Source: an uncultured Lachnospiraceae bacterium
Lineage (GTDB): Bacteria; Bacillota; Clostridia; Lachnospirales; Lachnospiraceae
DNA length: 20,419 nt
Reading direction: 5' to 3'
Assembly: GCA_910585215.1 (NCBI GenBank)
Contig: CAJUDQ010000049.1
Span: 1-20,419, forward strand
A model generated the notes under the pieces. It was not told the DNA's origin. It made no database searches and worked only from the letters and a program-made list of their open reading frames with translations. Numbering within the stretch: the stretch's first letter is position 1; every line of letters begins with the position of its first letter. Made by a program: the position numbers and the translations under genes. Of the stretch, positions 1-7,489 are shown in pieces.

Positions 1-75
1 ATACACGATGAAACAGTAAGAAATGTTTGTGAAAACTTTCAAAATCTCGATATGGTATATTTGTCCATATTTTGA
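1..75 (+). CDS. C-terminal tail of an upstream gene (partial)
   Basis: An open frame runs from the first base to a TGA at 73-75 and gives 24 residues ending in MVYLSIF. The window cuts off the rest, so the product cannot be recognised. It stops only 12 bases before the potA start and no promoter is visible between them, so potA is probably read from the same transcript. In other Firmicutes an XRE-cupin regulator often precedes potABCD, but this tail does not look like a cupin end, and I assign no function. Confidence 0.5.
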   Translation: MHDETVRNVCENFQNLDMVYLSIF

Positions 76-87
76 GTAGCAGGCAGT

Positions 88-1131
88 ATGAATCGTAAAA
101 TTATTGAATTAAAACAGCTGTCCAAAAATTTTGGAGAACAGCAGGTATTAAAAGGAATTGATTTAAATATTTATGAAAATGAATTTCTCACTCTTTTAGG
201 GCCGTCAGGATGCGGAAAAACAACCACTCTTCGGATTATTGCAGGCTTTGATGAACCAAGTAGCGGAGAAGTGCTGTTTCACGGAACTGATATTTCAAAG
301 GTCCCGGCATATAAAAGAGATGTAAATACAGTCTTTCAAAAGTATGCACTTTTTCCATTTTTAAATGTATACGACAATGTTGCATTTGGATTAAAAATCA
401 AGAAAAAAGATAAAAAAACAATTGATGAAAAGGTAAAAAGCACTCTTAAGCTTGTCGGACTGGAAGGCTTTGAAAAGCGCGGAGTTACTCTTTTATCTGG
501 CGGACAGCAGCAGAGAATCGCCATAGCAAGAGCGCTTGTGAACGAACCAAAGGTGCTTTTGCTGGATGAACCACTCGGCGCTCTTGACGCAAAACTTCGC
601 AAAGAAATGCAGAGCGAGTTGAAAAAAATTCAGCAGGAAGTCGGTATTACTTTTATTTTTGTAACACATGACCAGGAAGAAGCATTGTCTATGTCAGATA
701 CAGTAGTTGTTATGAATGAGGGAATTATCCAGCAAATCGGTTCTCCTGTTGATATTTACAACGAGCCCGAAAACCGATTTGTTGCAGGCTTTATCGGAGA
801 ATCAAATATTATCGAACATGCTGTAATGAAACGAGATTTACTTGTCTCCTTTGACGGATTTGATTTTGAATGTGTCGATAAAGGCTTTAAGGATAATGAA
901 GAAACAGAAGTTGTTTTAAGGCCCGAAGATATTGATATTGTAAATCCCGAAGGAAGCAAGATAAAGGGACAGGTAAAGTCCATTACTTTTAAGGGCGTAC
1001 ATTATGAAATTCAGGTAGAGACACAGTTTCGAAATTATCTGATTCATACTACCGATTATTTTGAACCGGGCCTGAATGTCGGTCTGTCCTTTGGACCGGA
1101 AGATATCCATGTAATGTACAAGATGATATAG
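88..1131 (+). CDS. potA: Spermidine/putrescine ABC transporter ATPase PotA
   Basis: This is the ATP-hydrolysing subunit of a polyamine importer, acting on the inner face of the membrane with PotB and PotC. All nucleotide-binding motifs are visible: Walker A GPSGCGKTT at residues 38-46, Q-loop Q84, signature LSGGQ at 136-140, Walker B LLLDEP ending at E161, and the switch His194 in VTHDQEEA. Residues from about 235 to 347 form the C-terminal TOBE-type region typical of this importer subfamily, and the 347-aa length is normal. The start is ATG with a modest GCAGGCAG ribosome site. The next two genes follow with a 14-base gap and a one-base overlap, so this is the first recognised gene of a potA-potB-potCD operon. 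The assignment to polyamines rests mainly on the PotD-like domain at the end of the operon. Confidence 0.93.
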   Translation: MNRKIIELKQLSKNFGEQQVLKGIDLNIYENEFLTLLGPSGCGKTTTLRIIAGFDEPSSGEVLFHGTDISKVPAYKRDVNTVFQKYALFPFLNVYDNVAFGLKIKKKDKKTIDEKVKSTLKLVGLEGFEKRGVTLLSGGQQQRIAIARALVNEPKVLLLDEPLGALDAKLRKEMQSELKKIQQEVGITFIFVTHDQEEALSMSDTVVVMNEGIIQQIGSPVDIYNEPENRFVAGFIGESNIIEHAVMKRDLLVSFDGFDFECVDKGFKDNEETEVVLRPEDIDIVNPEGSKIKGQVKSITFKGVHYEIQVETQFRNYLIHTTDYFEPGLNVGLSFGPEDIHVMYKMI

Positions 1132-1139
1132 AGAGGAAA
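1132..1139 (+). promoter_or_regulatory. Ribosome binding site for potB (GTG start)
   Basis: GAGAGGAA lies six bases before the GTG at 1146. It supports this non-ATG start, since no ATG in the frame is comparably placed. Confidence 0.7.
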
Positions 1140-1145
1140 AGAAAC

Positions 1146-1973
1146 GTGAAACACTATACGAAACTGGTACGGCCATATCTGATATGGTCTCTGCTTATTA
1201 TTGTAATACCACTTTTAATGATTGTGATCTATTCTGTTACTACTGGTGGCAACACTCTGGTCAATATACAGTTTACACTGGACAGCTTTAAAAAATTCGC
1301 AGAGCCTGTCTATCTTCAGGTATTTTTAAAATCCCTTCAGATAGGTTTAATTACGGTCGGCTTCTGCTTTTTTATCGGCTATTTTCTAGCCTATACAATT
1401 TGCAGATTCAGCGAACATGCTCAAAATTATATGATTTTGCTGGTAACTATTCCCATGTGGATTAATACACTTCTTCGTACTTATGCATGGATTGGCATTT
1501 TGTCAGACAATGGAATTTTAAATACAATACTGGAAAAACTGGGGTTTTCTTCTATCTCTTTTATGTATACGGACTTCGCTGTTACTCTGGGAATGGTCAG
1601 CGATTTTCTGCCGTTTATGGTGATTCCGATTTACACTTCTTTAAGCAAAATCGACCATTCTCTGATTGAGGCAGCACACGATTTGGGCGCCAATAATATA
1701 CAGACCTTTTTTAAGGTAACCTTCAAACTGTCGATTCCGGGCGTGGTAAGCGGTATCATTACTACTTTTCTTTTGTCTGTGTCTACCTTTGTCATACCAA
1801 AGCTTCTGGGCGGCGGACAATATATGCTGATTGGAAATCTGATTGAAAGCCAGTTTATCTCTGTTGGCAACTGGAATTTTGGCAGTGCAATTTCTGTCAT
1901 TCTTGCAGTGGTGATTCTTGTCGCAATCACAATTATGAGAAAAATAGACCCTGAAAAAACGGAGGATGAATAA
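1146..1973 (+). CDS. potB: Spermidine/putrescine ABC transporter permease PotB
   Basis: A 275-aa integral membrane protein with about six hydrophobic segments; the first begins near residue 11 (LIWSLLIIVIPLLMIVIYSV). Around residues 176-201 it carries the EAA loop (EAAHDLGANN, followed by FKVTFKLSIPG) through which binding-protein-dependent permeases contact the ATPase. It is expected to form a heterodimeric channel with the PotC half of the next protein and to be powered by PotA. Translation starts at GTG. The stop codon overlaps the ATG of the downstream gene (TAATG), so the two permeases are probably translationally coupled. Family and order are clear; the exact polyamine transported is not. 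Confidence 0.92.
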   Translation: MKHYTKLVRPYLIWSLLIIVIPLLMIVIYSVTTGGNTLVNIQFTLDSFKKFAEPVYLQVFLKSLQIGLITVGFCFFIGYFLAYTICRFSEHAQNYMILLVTIPMWINTLLRTYAWIGILSDNGILNTILEKLGFSSISFMYTDFAVTLGMVSDFLPFMVIPIYTSLSKIDHSLIEAAHDLGANNIQTFFKVTFKLSIPGVVSGIITTFLLSVSTFVIPKLLGGGQYMLIGNLIESQFISVGNWNFGSAISVILAVVILVAITIMRKIDPEKTEDE

Positions 1974-3868
1974 TGGAAGAAAGAATACTGCAAAAGAAGC
2001 ATAAAATCGGCTCTGTATTGTATATTACACTGTGCTTTCTGTTTTTATACCTGCCTATACTGGTGACTATGATTTTTTCCTTTAACTCCTCGAAATCTCT
2101 GACAAGATTTCAGGGATTTTCCCTCACATGGTATGAACGACTGTTTACAGACAGTGAAATTATGGGAGCAGTTTATGTATCTATATCAATTGCACTGCTT
2201 GCAACAGTGATTTCTACAATTCTTGGTACAATCACTGCAATCGGATTGTCAAAAAGCAGAAAGATTATAAAGGAAATCATTATAAATGTAAATAATATCC
2301 CAATTATGAACCCTGATATTGTTACTGCAATCGGACTGATGATTTTATTTTCCTCACTGAAAATAGAAAAAGGATATCTGACCATGCTTCTGGCTCATGT
2401 CTGCTTTTGTACGCCCTATGTGATTACAAGCGTATATCCAAAGGTGCGGAATCTGGACCCCGCGCTTGCCAATGCCGCCATGGACCTTGGCGCAACACCG
2501 TTTCAGGCACTGACAAAGGTAATTCTTCCCATGATTAAGGAAGGGATTTTTGCAGGTGTGCTGCTGGCTTTTACAATGTCATTTGACGACTTTGTCGTGT
2601 CTTATTTTATTACTGGAAATGGCGTAAAAAATATTTCCATTGTGGTTTATAATATGACCAGACGTACAAATCCCACGATTAATGCCCTGTCTACAATCGT
2701 AATTCTTGTTATTATGATTACACTGGTAGTGGTAAATATTGTACCTGTAATAACCAAAAAACGTTCAAGGAAAAACCTTGAGCTGGAAAAGGAAGGCATT
2801 TTTATTTCCAAAAATAACCGCCTAAAGAAATATACCGGAATCGTTTCTGCTGTTGTTTTGATTGTTATAATCGTACTAACCAGCTATGCAGGAAACAGAG
2901 AAACACTGAAAATTTTTAATGCAGGGGAATATATTGACCCAGACCTTATTACTGAATTTGAAAAGGACTATAATTGCAGAATTATTTATGAAACTTTTGA
3001 TTCAAATGAAAGTATGTATACAAAAATTATGAGTGGTGAAACATATGATATCATTGTTCCCTCCGACTATATGATTGAACGACTGATAAAGGAAAACCGA
3101 CTGGCTGAAATTGACTGGGACAGACTGTCAAACAGAGATAATCTGAACAAGAATATTATGGGAATGGAATTTGATTCTGAAAACAAATATTCAGTTCCCT
3201 ATTTTTACGGAACAGTCGGAATCCTTTATGACAAGACAGTGGTCAAAGAAGAGGATTTAAAAGATGGCTGGAATTTACTCAAAAATACTCGCTATAAAAA
3301 CAACATTTATATGTATGATTCCGAAAGAGATGCGTTTATGATTGCATTAAAAGCACTGGGATATTCTATGAATACAGACAAAAAAGAGGAAATTGATGCA
3401 GCGTACAACTGGCTTATTGAACAACGTGTTACCATGAATCCTGTGGATGTCGGAGACGATGTGATTGACAATATGATTGCAGGAAACAAGGCACTGGCAG
3501 TTGTTTATTCAGGGGATGCGGCTTATATTATGGCAGAAAATCCAAATCTTGAATTTTTTAATCCCAATGAGGGGACAAATGAATGGTTTGACTGTATGGT
3601 CATTATGAACTCCTCTGAAAAGACAGCATTGGCACATAAATTTATTGATTTTATGCTGGATGTAGAACACGCAACAGCAAACTCTTCGTTTGTGGGATAT
3701 ACGTCACCAGTAGAGGGAGCTTATCAAAATATGATGGAAATGGATTATAAAGGAATCAGCTCTTATACACCGGTAATGGGACATGAAAAAAATGAGATTT
3801 TCAGATATCAAAGCGCTGAAACAAAAGGATATTTTGCAGATTTATGGACCAGAGTAAAGGCACATTAA
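1973..3868 (+). CDS. potCD: Fused PotC permease and PotD polyamine-binding protein
   Basis: This 631-aa protein joins two subunits that are usually separate. Residues 1-260 form a PotC-type permease with about six membrane spans and an EAA loop at roughly 166-191 (NAAMDLGATP, then ILPMIKEG). Residues 261-286 are a basic cytoplasmic linker. One more hydrophobic span at about 287-305 leads to an extracellular PotD-like binding domain (311-631), which needs no lipobox because the span anchors it. S364-x-Y366 (PSDY) and W538-x-D540 (NEWFD) match polyamine-contacting residues of Escherichia coli PotD (S83/Y85 and W255/D257). The start overlaps the potB stop and follows a GGAGGA site. The fixed one-to-one tethering of receptor to channel is inferred from the single open frame. 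It is the last gene of the operon. Confidence 0.92.
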   Translation: MEERILQKKHKIGSVLYITLCFLFLYLPILVTMIFSFNSSKSLTRFQGFSLTWYERLFTDSEIMGAVYVSISIALLATVISTILGTITAIGLSKSRKIIKEIIINVNNIPIMNPDIVTAIGLMILFSSLKIEKGYLTMLLAHVCFCTPYVITSVYPKVRNLDPALANAAMDLGATPFQALTKVILPMIKEGIFAGVLLAFTMSFDDFVVSYFITGNGVKNISIVVYNMTRRTNPTINALSTIVILVIMITLVVVNIVPVITKKRSRKNLELEKEGIFISKNNRLKKYTGIVSAVVLIVIIVLTSYAGNRETLKIFNAGEYIDPDLITEFEKDYNCRIIYETFDSNESMYTKIMSGETYDIIVPSDYMIERLIKENRLAEIDWDRLSNRDNLNKNIMGMEFDSENKYSVPYFYGTVGILYDKTVVKEEDLKDGWNLLKNTRYKNNIYMYDSERDAFMIALKALGYSMNTDKKEEIDAAYNWLIEQRVTMNPVDVGDDVIDNMIAGNKALAVVYSGDAAYIMAENPNLEFFNPNEGTNEWFDCMVIMNSSEKTALAHKFIDFMLDVEHATANSSFVGYTSPVEGAYQNMMEMDYKGISSYTPVMGHEKNEIFRYQSAETKGYFADLWTRVKAH

Positions 3869-3920
3869 AAAGAAAAATAATGATAATGTAAAATATTTTC
3901 TATAAACAAAATATATGTCA

Positions 3921-3952
3921 AAAAGCGAACCTTCTACCTGAGGTTCGCTTTT
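3921..3952. terminator. Bidirectional intrinsic terminator after potCD
   Basis: A 12-bp perfect stem (AAAAGCGAACCT paired with AGGTTCGCTTTT) encloses an 8-base loop. The outer A/T pairs give a T run on either strand. It lies 52 bases after potCD on the plus strand and 13 bases after the stop of the minus-strand small gene, so it probably serves both. Confidence 0.85.
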
Positions 3953-3965
3953 ATTTATAAAATAC

Positions 3966-4151
3966 TTATTTTTCCGATATGTCTTCTGAAATATGCTCTG
4001 ACTCCTGTCTTGAAGGTAAAAAGTCGAGGGATTCAAATGCAAGGTCTTCGAACGAAACTGCACAAAAATGGACTGTATATCTTTTATATAAATACATGCA
4101 GGATATGCCAGCTATTATAATAATTACCCCATATAATATTTTCTTTTTCAT
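3966..4151 (-). CDS. 61-aa single-pass membrane peptide, unknown
   Basis: The product starts MKKKILYGVIIIIAGISCMYLYKRY, here one lysine-rich N-terminus followed by a hydrophobic span at about residues 5-22, and ends in an acidic, serine-rich tail. It could be a short anchored peptide or a protein with an uncleaved signal. The cysteine at 18 (GISC) is not a convincing lipobox because the -3 residue is glycine. A purine-rich site (GAAAGAAGA) lies about 11 bases before the ATG, and a clear promoter lies 36 bases upstream of the predicted transcript start. It converges on potCD and shares its terminator. An overlapping plus-strand open frame in the same place lacks a ribosome site and is judged a shadow. 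No family recognised. Confidence 0.55.
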   Translation of the reverse strand: MKKKILYGVIIIIAGISCMYLYKRYTVHFCAVSFEDLAFESLDFLPSRQESEHISEDISEK

Positions 4152-4193
4152 AATTCCATGTCTTCTTTCTTCTATACTTTTATCGACATTGTT

Positions 4194-4222
4194 ATTATAT
4201 CTTTTTTTTCGTTTCTATTCAA
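4194..4222 (-). promoter_or_regulatory. Sigma-70-type promoter for the 61-aa peptide gene
   Basis: Read on the minus strand: -35 TTGAAT (4222-4217), a 17-base spacer and a perfect -10 TATAAT (4199-4194). Transcription would begin near 4187, giving a leader of about 35 nt. Confidence 0.6.
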
Positions 4223-4372
4223 TATACAGAATATATAAAAAGTAAAATATTCTGTTTTCGAAATATTTCATTTTTATCATATTTTTAATATAACATATTA
4301 AATATTTCTAATATTTTCGATTAAAACTATATAGTATATGATATATACAACTTTGGAAAAGGAGAGATTGGA

Positions 4373-4591
4373 ATGATTGATTATACACCATTTTGGGAAA
4401 CACTAAAAAGACAGCATGAAAGCTGGTATACCATGACCCGAAATCATAATGTCGGATTCAGCACATTGCACAGATTGAAAAACAATAAAGACATATCTAC
4501 AAAAACAATTAATGATTTGTGTAAAAAATTAAATTGCAGGGTGGAAGATATTGTTCGTTATATTCCCTCCGATACAGACCAGATACTATGA
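4373..4591 (+). CDS. Small Cro/CI-type helix-turn-helix regulator
   Basis: A 72-aa protein made almost entirely of one helix-turn-helix fold of the short XRE type (HTH_26/YozG-like). The recognition region is around residues 25-38 (NVGFSTLHRLKNNKD). The closing helices carry the typical TINDLCKKLNC and VEDIVRYIP ends. A strong ribosome site AAGGAGAG lies about 9 bases before ATG. Such proteins bind DNA as dimers and usually control neighbouring genes. Here the neighbours are the 61-aa peptide, divergent on the left, and the amino-acid importer on the right, but nothing in the sequence shows which it controls. The gene is monocistronic, because a long stem-loop starts at its stop codon. The AT-rich region before it has several TATA-like hexamers and no single convincing promoter. 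Confidence 0.8.
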   Translation: MIDYTPFWETLKRQHESWYTMTRNHNVGFSTLHRLKNNKDISTKTINDLCKKLNCRVEDIVRYIPSDTDQIL

Positions 4592-4660
4592 AAAAATTGG
4601 TACTTAGCCTATACTGCTTTCGTCACAAAAGAAGGCACTACACTAAGTACCAATTTTTTT
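4591..4660 (+). terminator. Long stem-loop terminator after the HTH gene
   Basis: Arms 4591-4607 and 4643-4659 pair perfectly over 17 bp (core TTGGTACTTAG with CTAAGTACCAA) around a 35-base loop. The right arm ends in seven T residues. The left arm begins at the last base of the HTH stop codon. The stem is longer than an ordinary terminator needs. Confidence 0.7.
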
Positions 4661-4847
4661 ATTTTATGAAATATCTCTATACTCATCTTCTGCTGTGGAT
4701 ATGCAATATACTTAACTTTAAATTATAAACTTTTTTATATCTTCTCATATAATATATCATATTTACCTATATATTGTCAATTGTTTTTTCTGTAGAAATA
4801 ATTTGAATAATTTTTGTACTTTATCACACTGCTTTGTCACCTCGTTA

Positions 4848-4876
4848 TTGACATACCGCGACTGATATGTTAAGAT
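4848..4876 (+). promoter_or_regulatory. Promoter of the amino-acid importer operon
   Basis: Consensus -35 TTGACA (4848-4853), a 17-base spacer and an extended -10 (TG at 4868-4869, then TAAGAT at 4871-4876). The expected transcript start is near 4883, about 125 nt before the first start codon. Confidence 0.75.
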
Positions 4877-4915
4877 TACACCGTATTGCACAAGCAGTAT
4901 CTATATGGTTTTTGC

Positions 4916-4982
4916 TGTGTTTTCACCAGAATAAAAACACAAAATAGTTCTAACAAATATATACTCCGGACAATCTAGTCCG
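4916..4982 (+). promoter_or_regulatory. Structured 5' leader of the amino-acid importer
   Basis: Two short hairpins can form in the leader. An 8-bp stem TGTGTTTT/AAAACACA (4916-4923 with 4934-4941) has a 10-base loop. A 5-bp stem CGGAC/GTCCG (4967-4971 with 4978-4982) sits just before the ribosome site. Neither is followed by a T run, and there is no T-box or known riboswitch core. Any regulatory role is inference. Confidence 0.25.
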
Positions 4983-5008
4983 TGACAAAAGAAAGGGACC
5001 TACATACT

Positions 5009-5824
5009 ATGAAAAAACAATTATTATGCGGTATTCTTGCAGTATCTCTGGCTGCCGCCCTGCTTGCAGGCTGTAAAAAAGAGGACAGCAAGGATGATGA
5101 CAAAAAAGATGGAAAAAAGACATTTACTGTCGGATTTGATGCAGAATATCCTCCTTATGGCTATATGGACGATAATGGAGATTATACCGGCTTTGACCTT
5201 GAACTTGCAGAAGAGGTATGCAAGCTTAAGGGATGGTCACTCAAAAAACAGCCGATTATCTGGGATAATAAAGATAATGAGTTAAACTCCGGTTCCGTTG
5301 ACTGTCTCTGGAATGGTTTCACCATGACCAAACGGGAGAGCAAGTATACCTGGTCTGACCCCTATGTAGACAACAGTCAGGTAATTGTAGCAAAAACTGA
5401 TTCTGGAATTAAGGAACTGAAAGACCTTGCAGACAAAACAGTAGGAGTACAGGCAGCCAGCGCTGCTCTGGATGTACTTCAAGATAAGGAAGAGGGACAG
5501 AAAGAGCTGGCAGATACCTTTAAAGCCATACAGGAATTTGCAGATTACAACACAGCCTTTGCTGAACTGCAAGCCGGCTCGGTAGATGCAATTGCAATAG
5601 ATATCGGAGTAGCTCAGTATCAGTTAAATTCCCGTGGCAACGATAAATTTGTGATTCTTGACCAACACTTAAATGCAGAAAAATATGCAGTTGGATTTAA
5701 AAAAGGAAATACTGAGCTGTGCAAGGAGGTAAACGAAGCCTTACACACTCTGAAAAAGAATGGTACATTTGATAAACTGGCAGAAAAATATGACCTTGCC
5801 GATATGGTTTGTCTGGAAGAATAA
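5009..5824 (+). CDS. Polar amino-acid ABC transporter binding lipoprotein
   Basis: A solute-binding protein of the PBPb/SBP_bac_3 family that captures an amino acid outside the membrane and hands it to the permease encoded next. The N-terminus is a lipoprotein signal: basic start MKKQ, a hydrophobic core and a lipobox LAGC with Cys22 as the lipid-attachment site. A charged linker follows. The mature domain shows family signatures such as VGFDAEYPPYGY and GFDLELAEEV near its start and FTMTKRE-x-KYTWSDPY in the middle. The start at 5009 is chosen over an in-frame GTG 27 bases upstream because AAAGGGA lies 10 bases before it and because the signal then begins correctly (271 aa). The ligand (cystine, glutamine, arginine or other) cannot be told from the sequence. 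Confidence 0.9.
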   Translation: MKKQLLCGILAVSLAAALLAGCKKEDSKDDDKKDGKKTFTVGFDAEYPPYGYMDDNGDYTGFDLELAEEVCKLKGWSLKKQPIIWDNKDNELNSGSVDCLWNGFTMTKRESKYTWSDPYVDNSQVIVAKTDSGIKELKDLADKTVGVQAASAALDVLQDKEEGQKELADTFKAIQEFADYNTAFAELQAGSVDAIAIDIGVAQYQLNSRGNDKFVILDQHLNAEKYAVGFKKGNTELCKEVNEALHTLKKNGTFDKLAEKYDLADMVCLEE

Positions 5825-5836
5825 AGGAGTCCCAAA

Positions 5837-6484
5837 ATGAGTTTTTCCGTCATACTTTCCTCAATAGCTGAAGGAATGGAACGCTCTGTCGGTATCTTCT
5901 TTCTGACACTTATCTTTTCACTGCCGCTTGGATTTATAATTGCATTTGGCAGAATGTCAAAGAATAAGCTGCTGCAGGCAATTGCCCGATTTTATATTTC
6001 GGTGCTTCGAGGTACCCCATTAATGTTGCAATTAATGGTCGTTTATTTCGCCCCTTATTATTTATTTGGATTTTCTATTGGAAACTGGCGTTATCCTGCT
6101 ATTATTGTAGGATTTGTAATCAATTATTCCGCTTATTTTGCAGAAATTTACCGTTCGGGAATAGAAGCAATTCCAAAAGGACAATATGAAGCCGCCGAAA
6201 TTCTGGGATATAACAAAATACAGACTTTTATGAAAATTATTCTTCCACAGGTGATAAAAATTATTCTTCCTTCTGTGACAAATGAAATTATTACACTGGT
6301 AAAGGATACCTCACTTGCATTTTCACTCTCTTATATGGAAATGTTCAGTATTGCAAAACAGATTGCAGCCAGAGAAACAACGCTTATGCCGTTTGCAATT
6401 GCGGCATTGTTCTACTATGTATTTAATCTGCTGGTTTCCGTAATTATGGAATGGATTGAAAAAAGAATGAATTATTACCGATAG
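5837..6484 (+). CDS. Polar amino-acid ABC transporter permease
   Basis: A 215-aa HisM/ArtQ-type permease. Hydrophobic segments recur through its length and the EAA loop at about 115-140 (YEAAEILGYNKIQ, then IILPQVIK) is the ATPase contact. The conserved LRGTPLMLQL near residue 54 is diagnostic of polar amino-acid permeases. As it is the only permease in the operon, it probably works as a homodimer. An AAAGGAG site that overlaps the stop of the binding-protein gene lies 7 bases before ATG. The gap to that gene is 12 bases, consistent with tight co-expression. Confidence 0.92.
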   Translation: MSFSVILSSIAEGMERSVGIFFLTLIFSLPLGFIIAFGRMSKNKLLQAIARFYISVLRGTPLMLQLMVVYFAPYYLFGFSIGNWRYPAIIVGFVINYSAYFAEIYRSGIEAIPKGQYEAAEILGYNKIQTFMKIILPQVIKIILPSVTNEIITLVKDTSLAFSLSYMEMFSIAKQIAARETTLMPFAIAALFYYVFNLLVSVIMEWIEKRMNYYR

Positions 6485-6510
6485 AAGGAAAATTTGCTAG
6501 GAGGATTGTG

Positions 6511-7266
6511 ATGGTATATCTGAAAATGAACCATGTGAAAAAGTCGTTTGGCAGTCTGGAAGTACTGAAGGATATTTCCCTGGAAGTAAATCAGGGAGAG
6601 GTTGTATCGATTATCGGTCCTTCCGGTTCCGGTAAATCTACCTTACTGCGGTGCGCTACTTTGCTTGAAACCATGGACTGCGGTGATTTGAGCTACCTTG
6701 AAAAATCTGCAGCGACGATTGTGAACAATAAAACAGTATATGAAAGACCTGCAAAGCTGAATGAAATAAAGAGTATCTTTGGACTTGTATTTCAAAATTT
6801 TAATTTATTTCCACATTTTACAGTAATGAAAAATATTACAGATGCACCAATTCATGTACAGAAACGAAAAAAAAATGAGGTCTGTCAGGAAGCCAGAAAT
6901 CTGCTGGCTCAAATGGGGCTTTCTGATAAAGAGAACTGTTATCCCTATCAGCTTTCAGGTGGTCAGCAGCAGAGAGTGGCTATTGCGAGGGCATTGGCTT
7001 TAAAGCCGAAGGTTCTGTTTTTTGACGAACCAACCTCAGCACTTGACCCTGAACTGACTGGAGAGGTACTAAAGGTCATCAAAGGGCTGGCAGAAACAAA
7101 AATGACCATGGTAATTGTTACTCATGAAATGGAATTTGCCAGAAATATTTCTGACCGGATTATTTTTATGGATAAAGGGGTAATTGCTGTACAGGGAACA
7201 CCGGATGAAGTATTTCAGTCAGAACATACAAGAATGCAGGAATTTCTCGGAAAACTGAAACATTAA
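6511..7266 (+). CDS. Polar amino-acid ABC transporter ATPase
   Basis: A 251-aa GlnQ/ArtP-type ATPase that powers the importer. It has Walker A GPSGSGKST at residues 36-44, Q-loop Q95 in VFQNFNLFPH, signature LSGGQ at 148-152, Walker B LFFDEP with E173, and switch His205 in VTHEMEFA. A segment at about 58-85 (YLEKSAATIV and following) is a small insertion between Walker A and the Q-loop, as is usual in this family. Two starts abut, GTG 6508 and ATG 6511. The AGGAGG at 6499-6504 is three bases from the former and six from the latter, so ATG is preferred. It is the third and last gene of the operon, ahead of a strong terminator. Confidence 0.93.
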   Translation: MVYLKMNHVKKSFGSLEVLKDISLEVNQGEVVSIIGPSGSGKSTLLRCATLLETMDCGDLSYLEKSAATIVNNKTVYERPAKLNEIKSIFGLVFQNFNLFPHFTVMKNITDAPIHVQKRKKNEVCQEARNLLAQMGLSDKENCYPYQLSGGQQQRVAIARALALKPKVLFFDEPTSALDPELTGEVLKVIKGLAETKMTMVIVTHEMEFARNISDRIIFMDKGVIAVQGTPDEVFQSEHTRMQEFLGKLKH

Positions 7267-7349
7267 AATCATATAAACAGTAACTATCCATAGCAATGGT
7301 ATACAACAGCCTTTGGAAATACACTTTTGGTATGTAACCTTTGCTTATA

Positions 7350-7367
7350 ATATTATAATTATAATAT
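7350..7367. repeat. 18-bp perfect AT palindrome
   Basis: ATATTATAATTATAATAT reads the same on both strands. It lies three bases before the terminator stem, in the gap between the importer and the helicase. Its function is unknown, and such AT palindromes can arise by chance. Confidence 0.4.
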
Positions 7368-7370
7368 CCA

Positions 7371-7413
7371 AAAAGGCAGCATCTTATTTTGTAAAAGTAG
7401 GATGCTGCCTTTT
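7371..7413. terminator. Bidirectional terminator between importer and helicase
   Basis: A 13-bp perfect stem (AAAAGGCAGCATC with GATGCTGCCTTTT) has a 17-base loop and T runs on both strands. It lies 104 bases after the importer ATPase and 76 bases beyond the end of the convergent helicase gene, so it can stop both transcripts. Confidence 0.85.
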
Positions 7414-7489
7414 GCAGAAAATTTTGCCTATCAGACTTAAGCCATCTGACGCTTCTTTTCTTAACTATAAAATCATATAGATAAAAAAT

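Noticed and set aside
336..602. Minus-strand open frames inside potA, potB, the exporter and the GH43 genes
   Set aside because: They lie opposite well-supported genes, lack ribosome sites and show no domain-like patterns, so they are shadows of the coding strand.
3979..4245. 88-aa plus-strand open frame over the 61-aa gene
   Set aside because: No ribosome site, and it begins just after a terminator with no promoter between. The minus-strand frame has a promoter and a sensible membrane-peptide layout.
4982..5008. GTG at 4982 as the start of the binding lipoprotein
   Set aside because: It would add nine polar residues before a textbook lipoprotein signal, and the AAAGGGA site is correctly placed only for the ATG at 5009.
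4883..5008. T-box or amino-acid riboswitch before the importer
   Set aside because: No T-box core, no terminator/antiterminator pair and no recognisable lysine or glycine riboswitch core in this short leader.
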